Assembly: GCF_031085295.1 (NCBI RefSeq)
Contig: NZ_JAVFWO010000001.1
Coordinates: forward strand, 124,001 to 188,000
Source: Microbacterium psychrotolerans
GTDB taxonomy: Bacteria; Actinomycetota; Actinomycetes; Actinomycetales; Microbacteriaceae
DNA length: 64,000 nt
Direction: 5' to 3'
A program made the position numbers and the translations under genes. Below the pieces are notes generated by a model. That model made no database searches and was not told the DNA's origin. It worked only from the letters and a program-made list of their open reading frames with translations. Of this stretch, positions 1 to 9,043 are shown in pieces. How positions within the stretch are numbered: the stretch's first letter is position 1; every line of letters begins with the position of its first letter.

Positions 1-203
1 ATCCGCACGTGCGCGCGGTACCATCCCACGCCGCCGGCCAGATATCCCGTGCCGCTGGAGTGGGCGGGCGAGAACTCCTGCTCGACGCTCCAGTCGTGCG
101 GAACGGCGACGCCGCGCCACGACGCGTCGTCGTAGCCCTTCGCCGCGGCTCCCGGGTCGTCGGCGAGCGCGAAGAGCCACCGGCTGATCCGAACTGTCTG
201 CAT
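1..203 (-). CDS. Glycoside hydrolase family 2 protein, N-terminal part (cut by window edge)
   Basis: Only the first 67 codons are in the window. They contain the typical GH2 sugar-binding-domain opening: a Trp-Arg-x-Val-x-Val-Pro-His-Asp-Trp stretch (about residues 30-39) followed by GYLAGGVGWYRA near residues 53-64. This is how beta-galactosidases and beta-glucuronidases of GH2 begin. The ATG at 203 lies seven bases beyond the stop of the DUF624 gene, so it is the last visible gene of the sugar operon that starts at 4516. It probably hydrolyses the oligosaccharide imported by that operon. The specificity and the catalytic domain are not visible. Confidence 0.8.
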   Translation of the reverse strand, partial: MQTVRISRWLFALADDPGAAAKGYDDASWRGVAVPHDWSVEQEFSPAHSSGTGYLAGGVGWYRAHVR

Positions 204-209
204 GTGAAC

Positions 210-869
210 CTATTCCTCGTCTGATTCCTCGACCGCTACCGGCTGAGGTGCGTATGCGTCGAACACCCGGGTGAACAGGACGCCGGTCAGGAAGGCGATC
301 GCGGCGAAGCCGATCGCGAGCCACAGCAGCCCGTACGCCGTCACGGCCGGGTAGAAGACCGTGACGACGATGGCGAGCCCGATGATCGCCAGACTCATGA
401 TGGCCACGAGCGGATGCCGCCACGACAGCAGCCGCGCGTTGCGCAGCACCTCCCGGATGCTGCCCTCGAAGTTGGCGAGGTAGGGGAAGACGAACAGGAG
501 GTTCACCGCGAACGCGAACGCCACGAGGTACCAGACCACCAGCAGGATGAGCTGCGCCCCCGCATCCAGGGAGCCGCTCGTGAGGACGACGTACCAGGCG
601 CCGAGCGCGACCGCCACCAGGAGGACGAGGAGCCCGAGCAGCGTCGCCTGGCGGAAGTTCTGCCGGAAGGAACGGAAGTAGTCGCGTGTGACCGCATCGC
701 ACCGGCCCCGCACGATCCGCATCGCGGTGAAGTTCAGCGCCGTCAGGGCGGCGCCGAGCGTGACGATCGGGATCGCCGTGGCGATGAACACGAGGTTCAG
801 GATCATCAGGTCCGCGATGCGGGTCAGGAACCGCATCGCGGCGGAGTCCGGGGCGAAGATGCTGCTCAT
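210..869 (-). CDS. DUF624 (YesL-like) membrane protein
   Basis: This 219-residue polytopic membrane protein has about five hydrophobic segments. It opens with a soluble SSIFAPDSAAMRF stretch and ends in an acidic tail. YesL/DUF624 proteins are commonly encoded inside CUT1 sugar operons with LplB/YtcP permeases; their role is not established. The start at 869 is chosen because GAGGAAG lies a few bases upstream; the longer reading to 905 would run into the hairpin at 889-927. It sits between the binding-protein gene and the GH2 gene in the same orientation. The family call is firm, the function is not. Confidence 0.8.
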   Translation of the reverse strand: MSSIFAPDSAAMRFLTRIADLMILNLVFIATAIPIVTLGAALTALNFTAMRIVRGRCDAVTRDYFRSFRQNFRQATLLGLLVLLVAVALGAWYVVLTSGSLDAGAQLILLVVWYLVAFAFAVNLLFVFPYLANFEGSIREVLRNARLLSWRHPLVAIMSLAIIGLAIVVTVFYPAVTAYGLLWLAIGFAAIAFLTGVLFTRVFDAYAPQPVAVEESDEE

Positions 870-888
870 TCGTACTTCCTCTTCAGAT

Positions 889-927
889 CGGTCGGGCGGG
901 CCCACGCAGTGCGGACCCGCCCGACCG
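889..927 (-). terminator. GC-rich hairpin after the sugar-binding-protein gene
   Basis: A perfect 12-bp inverted repeat (CGGTCGGGCGGG at 889-900, complement at 916-927) encloses a 15-base loop. It lies just downstream of the binding-protein stop and before the DUF624 gene. There is no T-run, so it is more likely a 3'-end stabiliser or partial attenuator than a full intrinsic terminator. Confidence 0.6.
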
Positions 928-947
928 TGTCGATCCGATCGCCCGGG

Positions 948-2489
948 CTACTCGGCCCAGGCGTCGATGTCGGCCTGGATCGAGGCACGGGCGTCCTCGT
1001 AGCCGGCATCCATCAGCGCCTGCCGCATCTCGGCGATCGCCGCAGCCGGGTCGTCGAACTTGCCGTACTCCAGCTGCGGGAGGTACTGCGAGAGCACGCC
1101 GCCCATCGCCGCCAGCGTCGGGTCGATGGCGTCCTTGTTCAGCAGCAGCGTCGAGTACGGGTAGTCCTCGGCCACGGCATCCAGTCCGGCGTAGATCTCC
1201 TTCGTCGTGGGCGCGTCGGTGACCTTCGTCAGCTCGAGCTCGTCCATGCGTCCTGCCCAGAAGTTCGAGCCCAGCGCGTCGGTCGACGAGTCGTAACCGT
1301 CGGGGTAGCCGAGCTTGCCGTCGTCGGTGATGACGTAGTCGGTGCCCTCGATGCCGTAGTTGATGAGGCGGTACGACTCCTCGTCGTTGCGGAGGAGGTC
1401 GTACACCTCGAGCGCCTTCTCAGGGTTCTGCGAGTTCGCGCTCACGGACATCGCGCCGTGGGTGAGGATGTCTTTGAAGACGTTCCCGTTCTCCTGGCCC
1501 CAGTAGAAGAACTTCGGGTCTGAGCCCTCCTGCTTCTTCGACATGTTGTCGTAGATCTGGCCGATGAACGTCTGCGTGTGGTGCTGGTCGGCACCCGACA
1601 GACCGGCGTAGAACTCCTCGCGCGTGTCGCCGTCGTAGTTCAGCGCGTCCTCACGCCAGACGCCGATGTCGTTCCATTCCTTGGCGAGCTCGGCGGCTTC
1701 GAGCAGCTCGTCGCCCTCCATGAACCACGAGGTGACGGTCTCGGGGTCGGACGCGCTCATCTGGAACGGGTAGTAGTTGCCCGAGCTGACCTGCTGGAGG
1801 TTCTGCAGATCGGTGTGGCCCTGCATGTAGCCCTGCAGAGCGGCCTGGTTGTCGCCCGCGACATCCCACGGATAGGCCTCCGGCACGTTGTCCTTGACCC
1901 ACTGGAAGTACGTCGTGAAGTCCTCGAACTTCGTGATGTCGCCGTTCGCGAACCCGGCCTGCGTGGCCCAGTCGCCACGGTAGAAGAAGCCGTGGTTCGT
2001 GTACTGGGTGAAGTTGTCCTCCGGGATGAAGTAGATCTGTCCGTCGTCCAGCTTCGCGAGGTCCCAGTGGCCGTCGGCGTCGACCTGCTCCCACGTCTTC
2101 GGAGCGTGCTCCTGGAGCATCTCCTCCGTGAGGGGCAGGAACGCGCCCTTCTCCGCGTTCTCCCACGCGAAGAGCCAGTCGGTCGCGGTCGTGATCAGGT
2201 CGACATTGGAGTCTCCCGACAGCAGCTGGAGGTTGTACTGCGTCTGCCAGTCGGCCCACTCGACGTAGAAGAGATCGAGGGTCGCGTTCGCCTCCTCGGT
2301 GAGGCGCTCGTTGAGCTTCTCGAGCATCGCCTCGAGACGCCCGTTCGTGGGCTTGTCGCCGAGCACGAGCATCGTGATCTCGGTGGGCTTGCCGTCGTCG
2401 TCAGCCGGCCCGGTGCAGCCGGCGAGGGCGGTCGCGCCCAGGCCGAGAACGACCAGCGCCGCTCCTGCCTTGAAGAGTTTCCTTGCCAT
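948..2489 (-). CDS. ABC transporter substrate-binding lipoprotein (LipO-like, CUT1)
   Basis: This 513-residue secreted lipoprotein has a basic start, a hydrophobic stretch and the lipobox LAGC with Cys25 as the lipidated residue. The mature part is acidic and rich in Trp and Tyr, with a binding-protein fold typical of the large LipO/YtcQ-like group that pairs with LplB and YtcP permeases for oligosaccharide uptake. AAGGAG precedes the ATG at 2489 at a good distance. A GC-rich hairpin follows its stop. No ATPase gene is in the operon, which suggests a shared MsiK-type ATPase. The sugar is unknown; the adjacent GH2 gene hints at a beta-linked glycan. Confidence 0.88.
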   Translation of the reverse strand: MARKLFKAGAALVVLGLGATALAGCTGPADDDGKPTEITMLVLGDKPTNGRLEAMLEKLNERLTEEANATLDLFYVEWADWQTQYNLQLLSGDSNVDLITTATDWLFAWENAEKGAFLPLTEEMLQEHAPKTWEQVDADGHWDLAKLDDGQIYFIPEDNFTQYTNHGFFYRGDWATQAGFANGDITKFEDFTTYFQWVKDNVPEAYPWDVAGDNQAALQGYMQGHTDLQNLQQVSSGNYYPFQMSASDPETVTSWFMEGDELLEAAELAKEWNDIGVWREDALNYDGDTREEFYAGLSGADQHHTQTFIGQIYDNMSKKQEGSDPKFFYWGQENGNVFKDILTHGAMSVSANSQNPEKALEVYDLLRNDEESYRLINYGIEGTDYVITDDGKLGYPDGYDSSTDALGSNFWAGRMDELELTKVTDAPTTKEIYAGLDAVAEDYPYSTLLLNKDAIDPTLAAMGGVLSQYLPQLEYGKFDDPAAAIAEMRQALMDAGYEDARASIQADIDAWAE

Positions 2490-2607
2490 GTGAGGCTCCT
2501 TCGGCTCTCATTACTCGGTGATTGCAGTGGTGTGCGCGCCTCGGGGAGGCGTTCTGGGGGGAACGGCCGGGCTTCGATGACCGGCCGCACGACGTCAGCA
2601 GCGCGTG

Positions 2608-3588
2608 TCAGCCCTTGACGGCACCGACCGTGATGCCGCTGACGAAGTATTTCTGGACGAACGGGTAGGCGAAGAGGATCGGGACCGTCGCCACCACGGC
2701 GCTCGCCATCTTCAGCGTGTTGCTCGGCAGGTCGGTGATGCTGACGTTCGAGCCGGCGACCGAGTTGCGAAGAGCGTTGGCCGTGTTGATCACGTTGTAG
2801 AGGTAGTACTGGAGCGGCTTGAACTCGACAGTGCTGCCCAGGTAGAGCGACGACAGGTACCACTCGTTCCAGTAGCCGAGGGCGAGGAAGAGGCCGACCG
2901 TCGCGAGGGCCGGCTTCATCATCGGCAGCGCGAGCTGGACGAAGATCCGGAAGTCGCCTGCGCCGTCGATCTTTCCGGACTCGATGATCTCGTAGGGGAT
3001 GGTGCGCATGAAGTTCTTCATCAGGATGATGAGCCACGGCGTCATGAGCAGGGGCAGGAACACCGCCAGGTAGTTGCCCCGCAGCCCCAGGTCGCGGCCG
3101 ATCCACAGGAACGTCGGGGCGAGACCGGCCGAGAAGAGCGTCGTGAAGTAGATGAAGAACGCGATGTAGTTGCGCAGCCGGAAGTCCTGCCGGTACAGGG
3201 CGAACCCGGTCATCGCGATGATGAACAGGCCGATCGCGGTGCCGGCGACGGTCATCACGATGGTGACGACGTAGGAGCCGATGATCTGCCGGGGCGCCCG
3301 GAAGATGTACTCGTAGGCGGTGAACGAGAATCCCTTCGGCAGCAGGCCGAACCCGCTCTTCATGATCTCCGACTCGCTCGAGAACGAGGCCGAGACGATC
3401 ATGACGAAGGGCAGCAGACAGAAGAGCACGAACACCGAGATCGAGAAGTAAGAGACGCCCCGGATGATGTAGTCGCTGCGGTCGAGTCTGATGCGACGCG
3501 TGCGCTCCGCGGCGACGGCCTTGCGCTTGCGTGCGGCCTTGCCGAGTGTCTCGGTCACGGCCACCGCGCCGATGTCAGAAGAGAGCAT
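2608..3588 (-). CDS. Carbohydrate ABC transporter permease, YtcP-like
   Basis: This 326-residue inner-membrane permease has about six transmembrane segments. The cytoplasmic EAA loop is at about residues 200-228 (YEIIESGKIDGAG and onward). The C-terminus FVSGITVGAVKG is the usual ending of CUT1 MalG-type subunits. It would form the heterodimeric channel with the LplB-like subunit encoded just upstream; the two genes overlap by 14 bases, which indicates translational coupling. GGAGG lies about 13 bases before the ATG at 3588, a little far, so an internal GTG start is possible. The family assignment is firm. Confidence 0.9.
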   Translation of the reverse strand: MLSSDIGAVAVTETLGKAARKRKAVAAERTRRIRLDRSDYIIRGVSYFSISVFVLFCLLPFVMIVSASFSSESEIMKSGFGLLPKGFSFTAYEYIFRAPRQIIGSYVVTIVMTVAGTAIGLFIIAMTGFALYRQDFRLRNYIAFFIYFTTLFSAGLAPTFLWIGRDLGLRGNYLAVFLPLLMTPWLIILMKNFMRTIPYEIIESGKIDGAGDFRIFVQLALPMMKPALATVGLFLALGYWNEWYLSSLYLGSTVEFKPLQYYLYNVINTANALRNSVAGSNVSITDLPSNTLKMASAVVATVPILFAYPFVQKYFVSGITVGAVKG

Positions 3589-4516
3589 AATCGGGGTTCA
3601 TCCTCCGGACGATCCAGTTCGCCGTCATCACGATCGCGAAGCCGAACAGCGATTGGTACAGGCCCACCGCGGTGGACGTCGTGAAGTTGTTCTGCGCCAT
3701 CACCATGCGGTACACCGAGGTCTCGATGATGTCCGTGGTCGGGAAGAGCGCGGCGTTGTTGCCGACCAGGTTCCAGAAGAGCCCGAAGTTGCCGTGCATG
3801 ATGCCGCCCAGCGCGAACAGCAGCAGGATCACGAAGATCGGCTTGAGGCTCGGCAGGATGACGTAGCGGATGCGCTGCCATGCCGATGCGCCGTCGATCG
3901 CAGCCGCCTCGAACAGCACCCTGTCGATGCCCATGATCGCCGCGAAGTAGACGATGGTGCCGTATCCGGTGCTCTGCCAGAGATGGACCAGCGTGATGAT
4001 GAACGGCCATGCGCCGGGGCTGCTGTAGACCTTGACCGGATCGCCTCCGGTCTGCTCGAGGAATCCGTTGAGCGCGCCGTTGTCGTAGTTCAGCAGGTTG
4101 AACGCGATGACGCCGACGAGCACGACTGAGATGAAGTAGGGCAGGAACATGACGCTCTGGCTGATCTTCTTGAAGTACTTCAGGCGCACCTCGTTGAGCA
4201 TCACCGCGAATGCGATCGCCAGGATGTTGCCCAGAACGATGAAGGCGAGGTTGTAGAGGATCGTGTTCCGCGTGAGCAGCCACAGCTGGCCGGACTTGAT
4301 CAGGAACTCGAAGTTCTTGAAGCCGACGAAGGGACTGCCGAAGATGCCGTCGCGGTAGTTGAAGTTCGTGAAGGCGATCCAGATGCCGGGCAGCGGCGCG
4401 TAGTTGAAGACCAGGAAGAACGCGATGGCAGGCACGCACATCAGCAGGAGCATCCTGCTCCCGGTGAGCTTCCGCCACCGCGACCGCTGTCGCTGGGGCA
4501 CGACTTTCACAGACAT
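3575..4516 (-). CDS. Carbohydrate ABC transporter permease, LplB-like
   Basis: This 313-residue permease has six predicted membrane segments and an EAA loop near residues 205-235 (LFEAAAIDGASAWQRI and onward). It is the MalF-type partner of the YtcP-like subunit. It is the first gene of the five-gene sugar operon running down to position 1. A GAGG element lies upstream of the ATG at 4516. The 221-base leader region (4517-4737) holds an AT-rich stretch around 4567-4590 that probably contains the promoter. No regulator gene is adjacent, so control of this operon cannot be read from the window. Confidence 0.9.
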   Translation of the reverse strand: MSVKVVPQRQRSRWRKLTGSRMLLLMCVPAIAFFLVFNYAPLPGIWIAFTNFNYRDGIFGSPFVGFKNFEFLIKSGQLWLLTRNTILYNLAFIVLGNILAIAFAVMLNEVRLKYFKKISQSVMFLPYFISVVLVGVIAFNLLNYDNGALNGFLEQTGGDPVKVYSSPGAWPFIITLVHLWQSTGYGTIVYFAAIMGIDRVLFEAAAIDGASAWQRIRYVILPSLKPIFVILLLFALGGIMHGNFGLFWNLVGNNAALFPTTDIIETSVYRMVMAQNNFTTSTAVGLYQSLFGFAIVMTANWIVRRMNPDYALF

Positions 4517-4737
4517 CCGTCCGCCTCTTCGCGTTCGTGAAGTCGCCTCGTCGCGACTGGTCTGCCAGTTAACCTAACCATCGATATAACTCGGCGCGCC
4601 TCACGGTACAGGCCGGGTCAGGCCGACGCAAGCATGAGTTCGCGGCTGTGGAAAACCCCTCGGCGCACGCGTGCGCGCGGGCGTGCGGCCGCTTCGTCGG
4701 TGCGCCGGGGAGGCCGCGGAGGGGGTGCGCGGCGGCG

Positions 4738-5127
4738 TCAGACGGCGCGCAGGAGCCCGCTGCTGCCCATCAGCCTCAGGGGCACGAGAGTGATCGCGAC
4801 GCGGGAAGGATTGACGCGCGGCTGTCGGTAGCGCTGTGCATAGAGCTCGACGGCGAGGGCGACCTCGTCCGGGTCGTCATGCACGGTCGCGGTCGCAGGG
4901 AACGCGAGCCAGCGCGCGCCGTCGACCTGGCTGACCGTGGCGGTCGGGTCCCGCAGGACGTTGCGCACCTTCTGGGAATCGCGCGACGTGATGATGCGCA
5001 GCACACCGTCGTGCAGGGTGAAGCCCACTGGCACCGCGTGGATGCCGCCCCATGGCGCGATCGTGGAGAGCGTGGCGATGTGCCGTTCGCGGACGAACGC
5101 CTCGCCCGCCTCCGACAGTTCCCGCAC
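4738..5127 (-). CDS. PPOX-class F420-dependent oxidoreductase
   Basis: This 129-residue single-domain split-barrel protein of the pyridoxamine-5'-phosphate-oxidase-like superfamily resembles the actinobacterial F420-binding (FDOR-B) group. Family-like features are ERHIATLSTIAP near the start, PVGFTLHDGVLRIITSRDSQKVRNVLRDP in the middle and WLAFPATATVHDD after it. Such proteins use deazaflavin F420 to reduce small molecules. The start is a GTG at 5127 with TAGCGT exactly six bases upstream, consistent with a leaderless transcript. The substrate is unknown. Confidence 0.8.
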   Translation of the reverse strand: MRELSEAGEAFVRERHIATLSTIAPWGGIHAVPVGFTLHDGVLRIITSRDSQKVRNVLRDPTATVSQVDGARWLAFPATATVHDDPDEVALAVELYAQRYRQPRVNPSRVAITLVPLRLMGSSGLLRAV

Positions 5128-5133
5128 GCTCCC

Positions 5134-5139
5134 ACGCTA
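5134..5139 (-). promoter_or_regulatory. Putative -10 hexamer of a leaderless transcript (PPOX gene)
   Basis: TAGCGT on the minus strand is separated by six bases from the GTG start at 5127, matching the TANNNT-N6-start arrangement of actinobacterial leaderless mRNAs. Confidence 0.5.
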
Positions 5140-5161
5140 GTCGCCGTGCGCGGGGCTGCGG

Positions 5162-5974
5162 TCAGTGCGGTGCGATCGGCGCCCAGCCTTCGCCGCATGC
5201 GCCGCCGTCGGTCACCTCTGCGATCACGACCTCGCTGCCGTCGAGACGGAGCAGGGGGTTGTAGAACCGGGAGATCTCCACGCTCTCGACGGGCACGTAG
5301 TGGAAGATGAGCGAACGGCGGAAGCGGTCGGCCGACCGGTTCGGTCCTGAGCCATGGACCATGCTGCCGTGGAAGAAGAGCACGTCGCCGGCCGCGAGCT
5401 CCGTCTGCACCGCTTCGAACCCCTCGGGCAGCCTGATCTCCGTGCTCGTGAACGACTCCTCCGGGTCTGCCTCGTCGGGGCACACGATCTCGTACCGATG
5501 CGAGCCTGGCACCATCTTCAGCCCGCCGTTCTCGCCGTCGCAGTCGTCGATCGCGACCCACGCGGCGATGCAGGTCTCCGGGTGCGCCTGCAGGAAGATG
5601 TTGTCCTGGTGCAGCGCCTGCCCGCGCGCGGTCGGCGGCTTGAAGTAGAACATGGACTGCGCCGCGTGCACCTGCCCCACCATGTCGGTCACGGGTCCGA
5701 CGATGCGCGGATCCAGCATCCACCGCCGTGCCAGGCGACCGATCTCAAGGTCCGTGCGACGGTGCGGGTGGATGAAGCGGGGATACCGCGCGAGGACGTC
5801 GTCGGCGGAGATGTTGTCGTCGTGCCCGATCGTTCGATCGCGCTGGACCTGCTCCATGAAGACGTCGCGGATCTCGGCGACCTCCGCCGGGCCGAGGAGC
5901 CCGCGGACGTGCACGACACCGTGCTCCGCGTAGTCGACGGTGAGATCGGTGGCCGGGGTGCTCGTGAGGGACAT
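5162..5974 (-). CDS. Phytanoyl-CoA dioxygenase (PhyH) family protein
   Basis: This 270-residue Fe(II)/2-oxoglutarate oxygenase fold contains the iron-binding HxD as LHQDN (His122, Asp124). The distal His lies in FFHGSMVHGSGPN (His202 or His207), and an Arg-containing RRSLIFHYVP follows for 2-oxoglutarate. Members hydroxylate varied small molecules, not only phytanoyl-CoA. It is transcribed divergently from an AraC regulator 71 bases away, which probably controls it. An inverted repeat sits immediately upstream of the start. The substrate cannot be inferred. The family assignment is secure from the metal motif. Confidence 0.88.
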   Translation of the reverse strand: MSLTSTPATDLTVDYAEHGVVHVRGLLGPAEVAEIRDVFMEQVQRDRTIGHDDNISADDVLARYPRFIHPHRRTDLEIGRLARRWMLDPRIVGPVTDMVGQVHAAQSMFYFKPPTARGQALHQDNIFLQAHPETCIAAWVAIDDCDGENGGLKMVPGSHRYEIVCPDEADPEESFTSTEIRLPEGFEAVQTELAAGDVLFFHGSMVHGSGPNRSADRFRRSLIFHYVPVESVEISRFYNPLLRLDGSEVVIAEVTDGGACGEGWAPIAPH

Positions 5975-5997
5975 GGCTGCAACTCTTCTCTGCAGCC
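5975..5997. promoter_or_regulatory. Inverted repeat in the PhyH/AraC divergent region
   Basis: GGCTGCA and its complement are separated by nine bases, abutting the PhyH start codon. It is a candidate operator for the divergent AraC protein or a leader hairpin of the PhyH mRNA. Confidence 0.35.
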
Positions 5998-6045
5998 ACC
6001 GCCGGCGCCATGGGATGATCAGGCGATGACATGGAGGATCCTGCT

Positions 6046-6897
6046 ATGACTGCGACTGCCTCTCCTCGTCGCGAGACGCCGCACCCGCACGTCGTGCGTG
6101 TGGTGGCGGGTGTCTTCTCCGAGGGGACCGAGTACGCGACGTGGCGCGAGCGCGGCACGTCCGACTGGCTCCTCATCCACACCATCGCCGGGTCCGGCCG
6201 CGTGGCCGGATCCTCCGGAACGGTCGTCACCGGCGCGGGTGACACGGTGCTGCTGCGACCGCACCAGCGGCACGACTACGGCACCGGCGCGACGTCGTGG
6301 TCGCTCGCGTACGCGCATTTCCATCCGCGCGCCGAGTGGTCACCGCTTCTCGAATGGCCGGCACAGGCGGGAGGCGTCGGCGTGGTGCGTGCCCAGGGCG
6401 AGGTGCGACAGCGGATCGTGGCGTCCCTCCGTACATGCGCACGGTCGTCGGCGGGGTCGCTCCCCCAGTCGGAGCTGTTCGCGATGAACGCCCTCGAGAC
6501 GGCGCTGTTGTGGCTCGACACGCAGAACCCGCTGCGCGGCCGCATGGACGAACGGCTCATGCGCGTGGTGGAGCACATCGGCGCCGACCTCGCGGGCGAT
6601 CTCGGGGTGGCGATGCTCGCCCGGGTCGCGACGCTTTCGCCGTCGCGGCTCACGCACCTGTTCACTGCGACGCTCGGCATGCCGCCCCAGCAGTACGTGG
6701 AGCGCGAGAGGCTGACCCGCGCCGCGCACCTGCTGGCATCGACCGATCGTGCGGTCGGCGAGATCGCGCGGGACGTCGGCTGGGACGACCCGCTGTACTT
6801 CTCGCGGCGCTTCTCGGGGCTCCACGGCCTGAGCCCGACGGCCTACCGTCGCGAGCGGTCGGCGCCGGGCGGCGCCCGAGATCGCCACGGGCTCTGA
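6046..6897 (+). CDS. AraC-family transcriptional regulator
   Basis: This 283-residue regulator has an N-terminal cupin-like sensor (about residues 15-130, with PHQRHDYGTG near residue 70). The C-terminal double helix-turn-helix covers about residues 180-275: LGVAMLARVATLSPSRLTHLF is the first helix pair, IARDVGWDDPLYFSRRF the second, and LSPTAYRR closes it. The start at 6046 is preferred over 6031 because GGAGG lies at 6033-6037. It probably senses a small ligand and controls the divergent dioxygenase gene, as AraC/PhyH pairs often do in actinobacteria. Confidence 0.9.
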   Translation: MTATASPRRETPHPHVVRVVAGVFSEGTEYATWRERGTSDWLLIHTIAGSGRVAGSSGTVVTGAGDTVLLRPHQRHDYGTGATSWSLAYAHFHPRAEWSPLLEWPAQAGGVGVVRAQGEVRQRIVASLRTCARSSAGSLPQSELFAMNALETALLWLDTQNPLRGRMDERLMRVVEHIGADLAGDLGVAMLARVATLSPSRLTHLFTATLGMPPQQYVERERLTRAAHLLASTDRAVGEIARDVGWDDPLYFSRRFSGLHGLSPTAYRRERSAPGGARDRHGL

Positions 6898-7064
6898 GGC
6901 ACGAACGGTCCCCGCGTCGACCGACCACCACCCGCTGACCGCGACAGTCCTGCGCGGCCGACGTGGACAGGTCCGCCGAGATCGACGGCCCGTCGCCTGT
7001 CAAGCCCCTCCGTCGTCGATCCGGCTCCTGCCTACTGTCGCGGGATCAGTGGAAGGAGAAGGAC

Positions 7065-7478
7065 ATGACCGTTGCCAGGGACATCATGACCGCCGGCGCG
7101 CGCTGTGTGGGAGAAAACGAGACACTGGTCGATGCTGCCCGCCTGATGGCATCGCTGGACGTGGGTGCGCTGCCGATCTGCGGTGAGGACGAGCGGCTGA
7201 AGGGCATGCTCACGGATCGCGACATCGTGGTGAAGTGCATCGCCGAGGGCGGCGATCCCGCGAGCACGACGGCCGGCTCCCTCGCCCAGGGCAAGCCCGT
7301 CACGATCGGCGCCGACGACGACATCCGGGAGGCGCTGGAGACGATGAAGCGCCACCAGGTGCGCAGGCTGCCGGTGATCGACGGACACGATCTGGTCGGC
7401 ATCATCAGCCAGGCCGACATCGCTCTCGCGCTGGCGCCCGCCGAGACCGGCGAGACGGTCGCCGAGATCTCGGAGTGA
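7065..7478 (+). CDS. Tandem CBS-domain protein
   Basis: This 137-residue cytoplasmic protein consists of two CBS domains: residues about 5-60 (IMTAGARCVGENETLVDAA and MLTDRDIVVKC) and 70-125 (PVTIGADDDIREALETM and GIISQADIALAL). Stand-alone CBS pairs bind adenosyl nucleotides, and stress-induced versions are common in actinobacteria. The start at 7065 is set by AAGGAG a few bases upstream; the reading frame is open further upstream but lacks a ribosome site there. No partner domain is fused, so what it regulates is unknown. Confidence 0.88.
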   Translation: MTVARDIMTAGARCVGENETLVDAARLMASLDVGALPICGEDERLKGMLTDRDIVVKCIAEGGDPASTTAGSLAQGKPVTIGADDDIREALETMKRHQVRRLPVIDGHDLVGIISQADIALALAPAETGETVAEISE

Positions 7479-7765
7479 CGCCGGCGGCGTCACAGGATGT
7501 CGTCGTACCCCCGCGTGTGACCGACCTCGTCGCGCGCAGACCGGATTGCGAGCCGCTGCTGCGCGGCGTCATCCCCCTCGCGCGGCTCGACGATCGCCTG
7601 CTTGCGGAGGCGGCGCACCGCTACGAGACCCGGTTCGATGCCGGTCAAGGGACCGGAGGACTGAGGGACGCGGGAGGCTGCGAAGAACGGCGCCGTAGAT
7701 ATCACGCGCCCCCACGCGGTGCAACGGCGTGGGCAGGACCGCATTCCCCCGGCACGCTGGAGGAC

Positions 7766-8731
7766 ATGGTGTTCCTCGGATATCACGCATCCCACGAGCA
7801 ACTGCCCCCATCGACCCTGCTCGCCGCTGTCCAAGAGGCCGAGCGGGCCGGATTCGACGGTGCGATGTGCTCGGACCACCTCGCACCCTGGGGACTCGCG
7901 CAGGGAGAGTCCGGCTTCGCCTGGAGCTGGCTCGGCGCGGCCCTCGCCACGACGTCGTTCCCGATGGGCATGGTGTCCGCGCCCGGACAGCGGTACCACC
8001 CGGTCATCGCAGCCCAGGCGCTCGCGACGCTCGCGGAGATGTTCGAGGGTCGCTTCTGGTGCGCGCTCGGCTCGGGCGAGGCTCTCAACGAGCACGTCAC
8101 GGGCGATGCCTGGCCCGCCAAGCCCGAGCGGCAGGACCGCCTGGTGCAGGCCGCCGACGTCATGCGCCGGCTCATCGCCGGCGAGAGGGTGACGCACGAC
8201 GGCGCGTTCCAGGTTCACGAGGCGCGCGTGTGGTCGCGGCCGCTGAGCCCGGCGCCTCTCCGCGCCGCCGCCGCCTCGGCGGAGACGGCGGCGTGGGCCG
8301 CCTCCTGGGCCGACGGCGTAGTCACGGTAGGTCATGACGTCGAGACGGTGGGGAAGATCCTGTCGGCATACCGGGATGCCGGCGGCACGGGTCCGTGCGC
8401 CGTGCAGGTTCACGTGAGCCTCGCCGACTCCCATGCCGAAGCGCTGCGGACAGCGGGCGACCAATGGCGTCAGGCGACCGTCGACCCCGCCCTGATGTGG
8501 GAGCTCATGCAGCCGGAGGACTTCGACCGGCTCGCGGACCCTGGCGACACGGAAGCGCTGGAACGCGGCATCCTCATCTCCGCCGACGAGCGGGATGTCG
8601 CCGAACGCCTCGGCGCGCTGGTCGACGCGGGCGCCGACGAACTCTTCCTCCACCCCGTCGCGAAGGACCAGAGTTCCTTCTTGGGGCGTGCGCGAGACGG
8701 GCTGCTGGACGCGATCCGGGAGCGTGCGTAA
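7766..8731 (+). CDS. LLM-class F420-dependent oxidoreductase
   Basis: This 321-residue TIM-barrel protein of the luciferase-like monooxygenase superfamily resembles the F420-linked subgroup found in actinobacteria. Visible family features are an early GYHASHEQ stretch, CSDHLAPWG near residue 36, RFWCALGSGEALNEHVTG near residues 94-111 and DELFLHPVAKDQ near the C-terminus. The start is fixed by GGAGG at 7759-7763, five bases from a credible spacer. The 287 bases upstream (7479-7765) hold no convincing gene. With the PPOX gene it implies an F420-producing host. The substrate is unknown. Confidence 0.85.
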   Translation: MVFLGYHASHEQLPPSTLLAAVQEAERAGFDGAMCSDHLAPWGLAQGESGFAWSWLGAALATTSFPMGMVSAPGQRYHPVIAAQALATLAEMFEGRFWCALGSGEALNEHVTGDAWPAKPERQDRLVQAADVMRRLIAGERVTHDGAFQVHEARVWSRPLSPAPLRAAAASAETAAWAASWADGVVTVGHDVETVGKILSAYRDAGGTGPCAVQVHVSLADSHAEALRTAGDQWRQATVDPALMWELMQPEDFDRLADPGDTEALERGILISADERDVAERLGALVDAGADELFLHPVAKDQSSFLGRARDGLLDAIRERA

Positions 8732-8914
8732 GTCCTGCAACATGCGGACGCGCAGTCGAACCGCCCGCGACGGGAGCAGCCCGGCGAGGTTGTGATCAGC
8801 GACTGTTCTCCCCTGCGTTCTCGCGTTCCCCGGGTAGCGAATGACACCGGTGTCAATCCCCTCCCTTGAGCTCCGGCTCGAGCGGGAGCATCGGAATTCA
8901 GGAAGGAGTGCGTG

Positions 8915-9040
8915 ATGGATGAATTCACCCCGGAGGAGGCCGGCCCTCGCCGCGGCGAAGCCGTGGTGTTCTGGTCGTGGATCACGGTCCTCGCCGTCGG
9001 CCTCGCTTACATGTTCACGATTCCCCTGGTCGGACGGTGA
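8915..9040 (+). CDS. Small single-span membrane protein, 41 aa
   Basis: A short reading frame has a strong ribosome site (GGAAGGAG at 8901-8908), an acidic N-terminus (MDEFTPEEAGPRR) and one hydrophobic helix (about residues 16-37). It ends three bases before the DUF6766 start, so the two are almost certainly co-translated. I do not recognise the family. The position suggests an accessory subunit of the DUF6766 membrane protein. Confidence 0.6.
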   Translation: MDEFTPEEAGPRRGEAVVFWSWITVLAVGLAYMFTIPLVGR

Positions 9041-9043
9041 GCC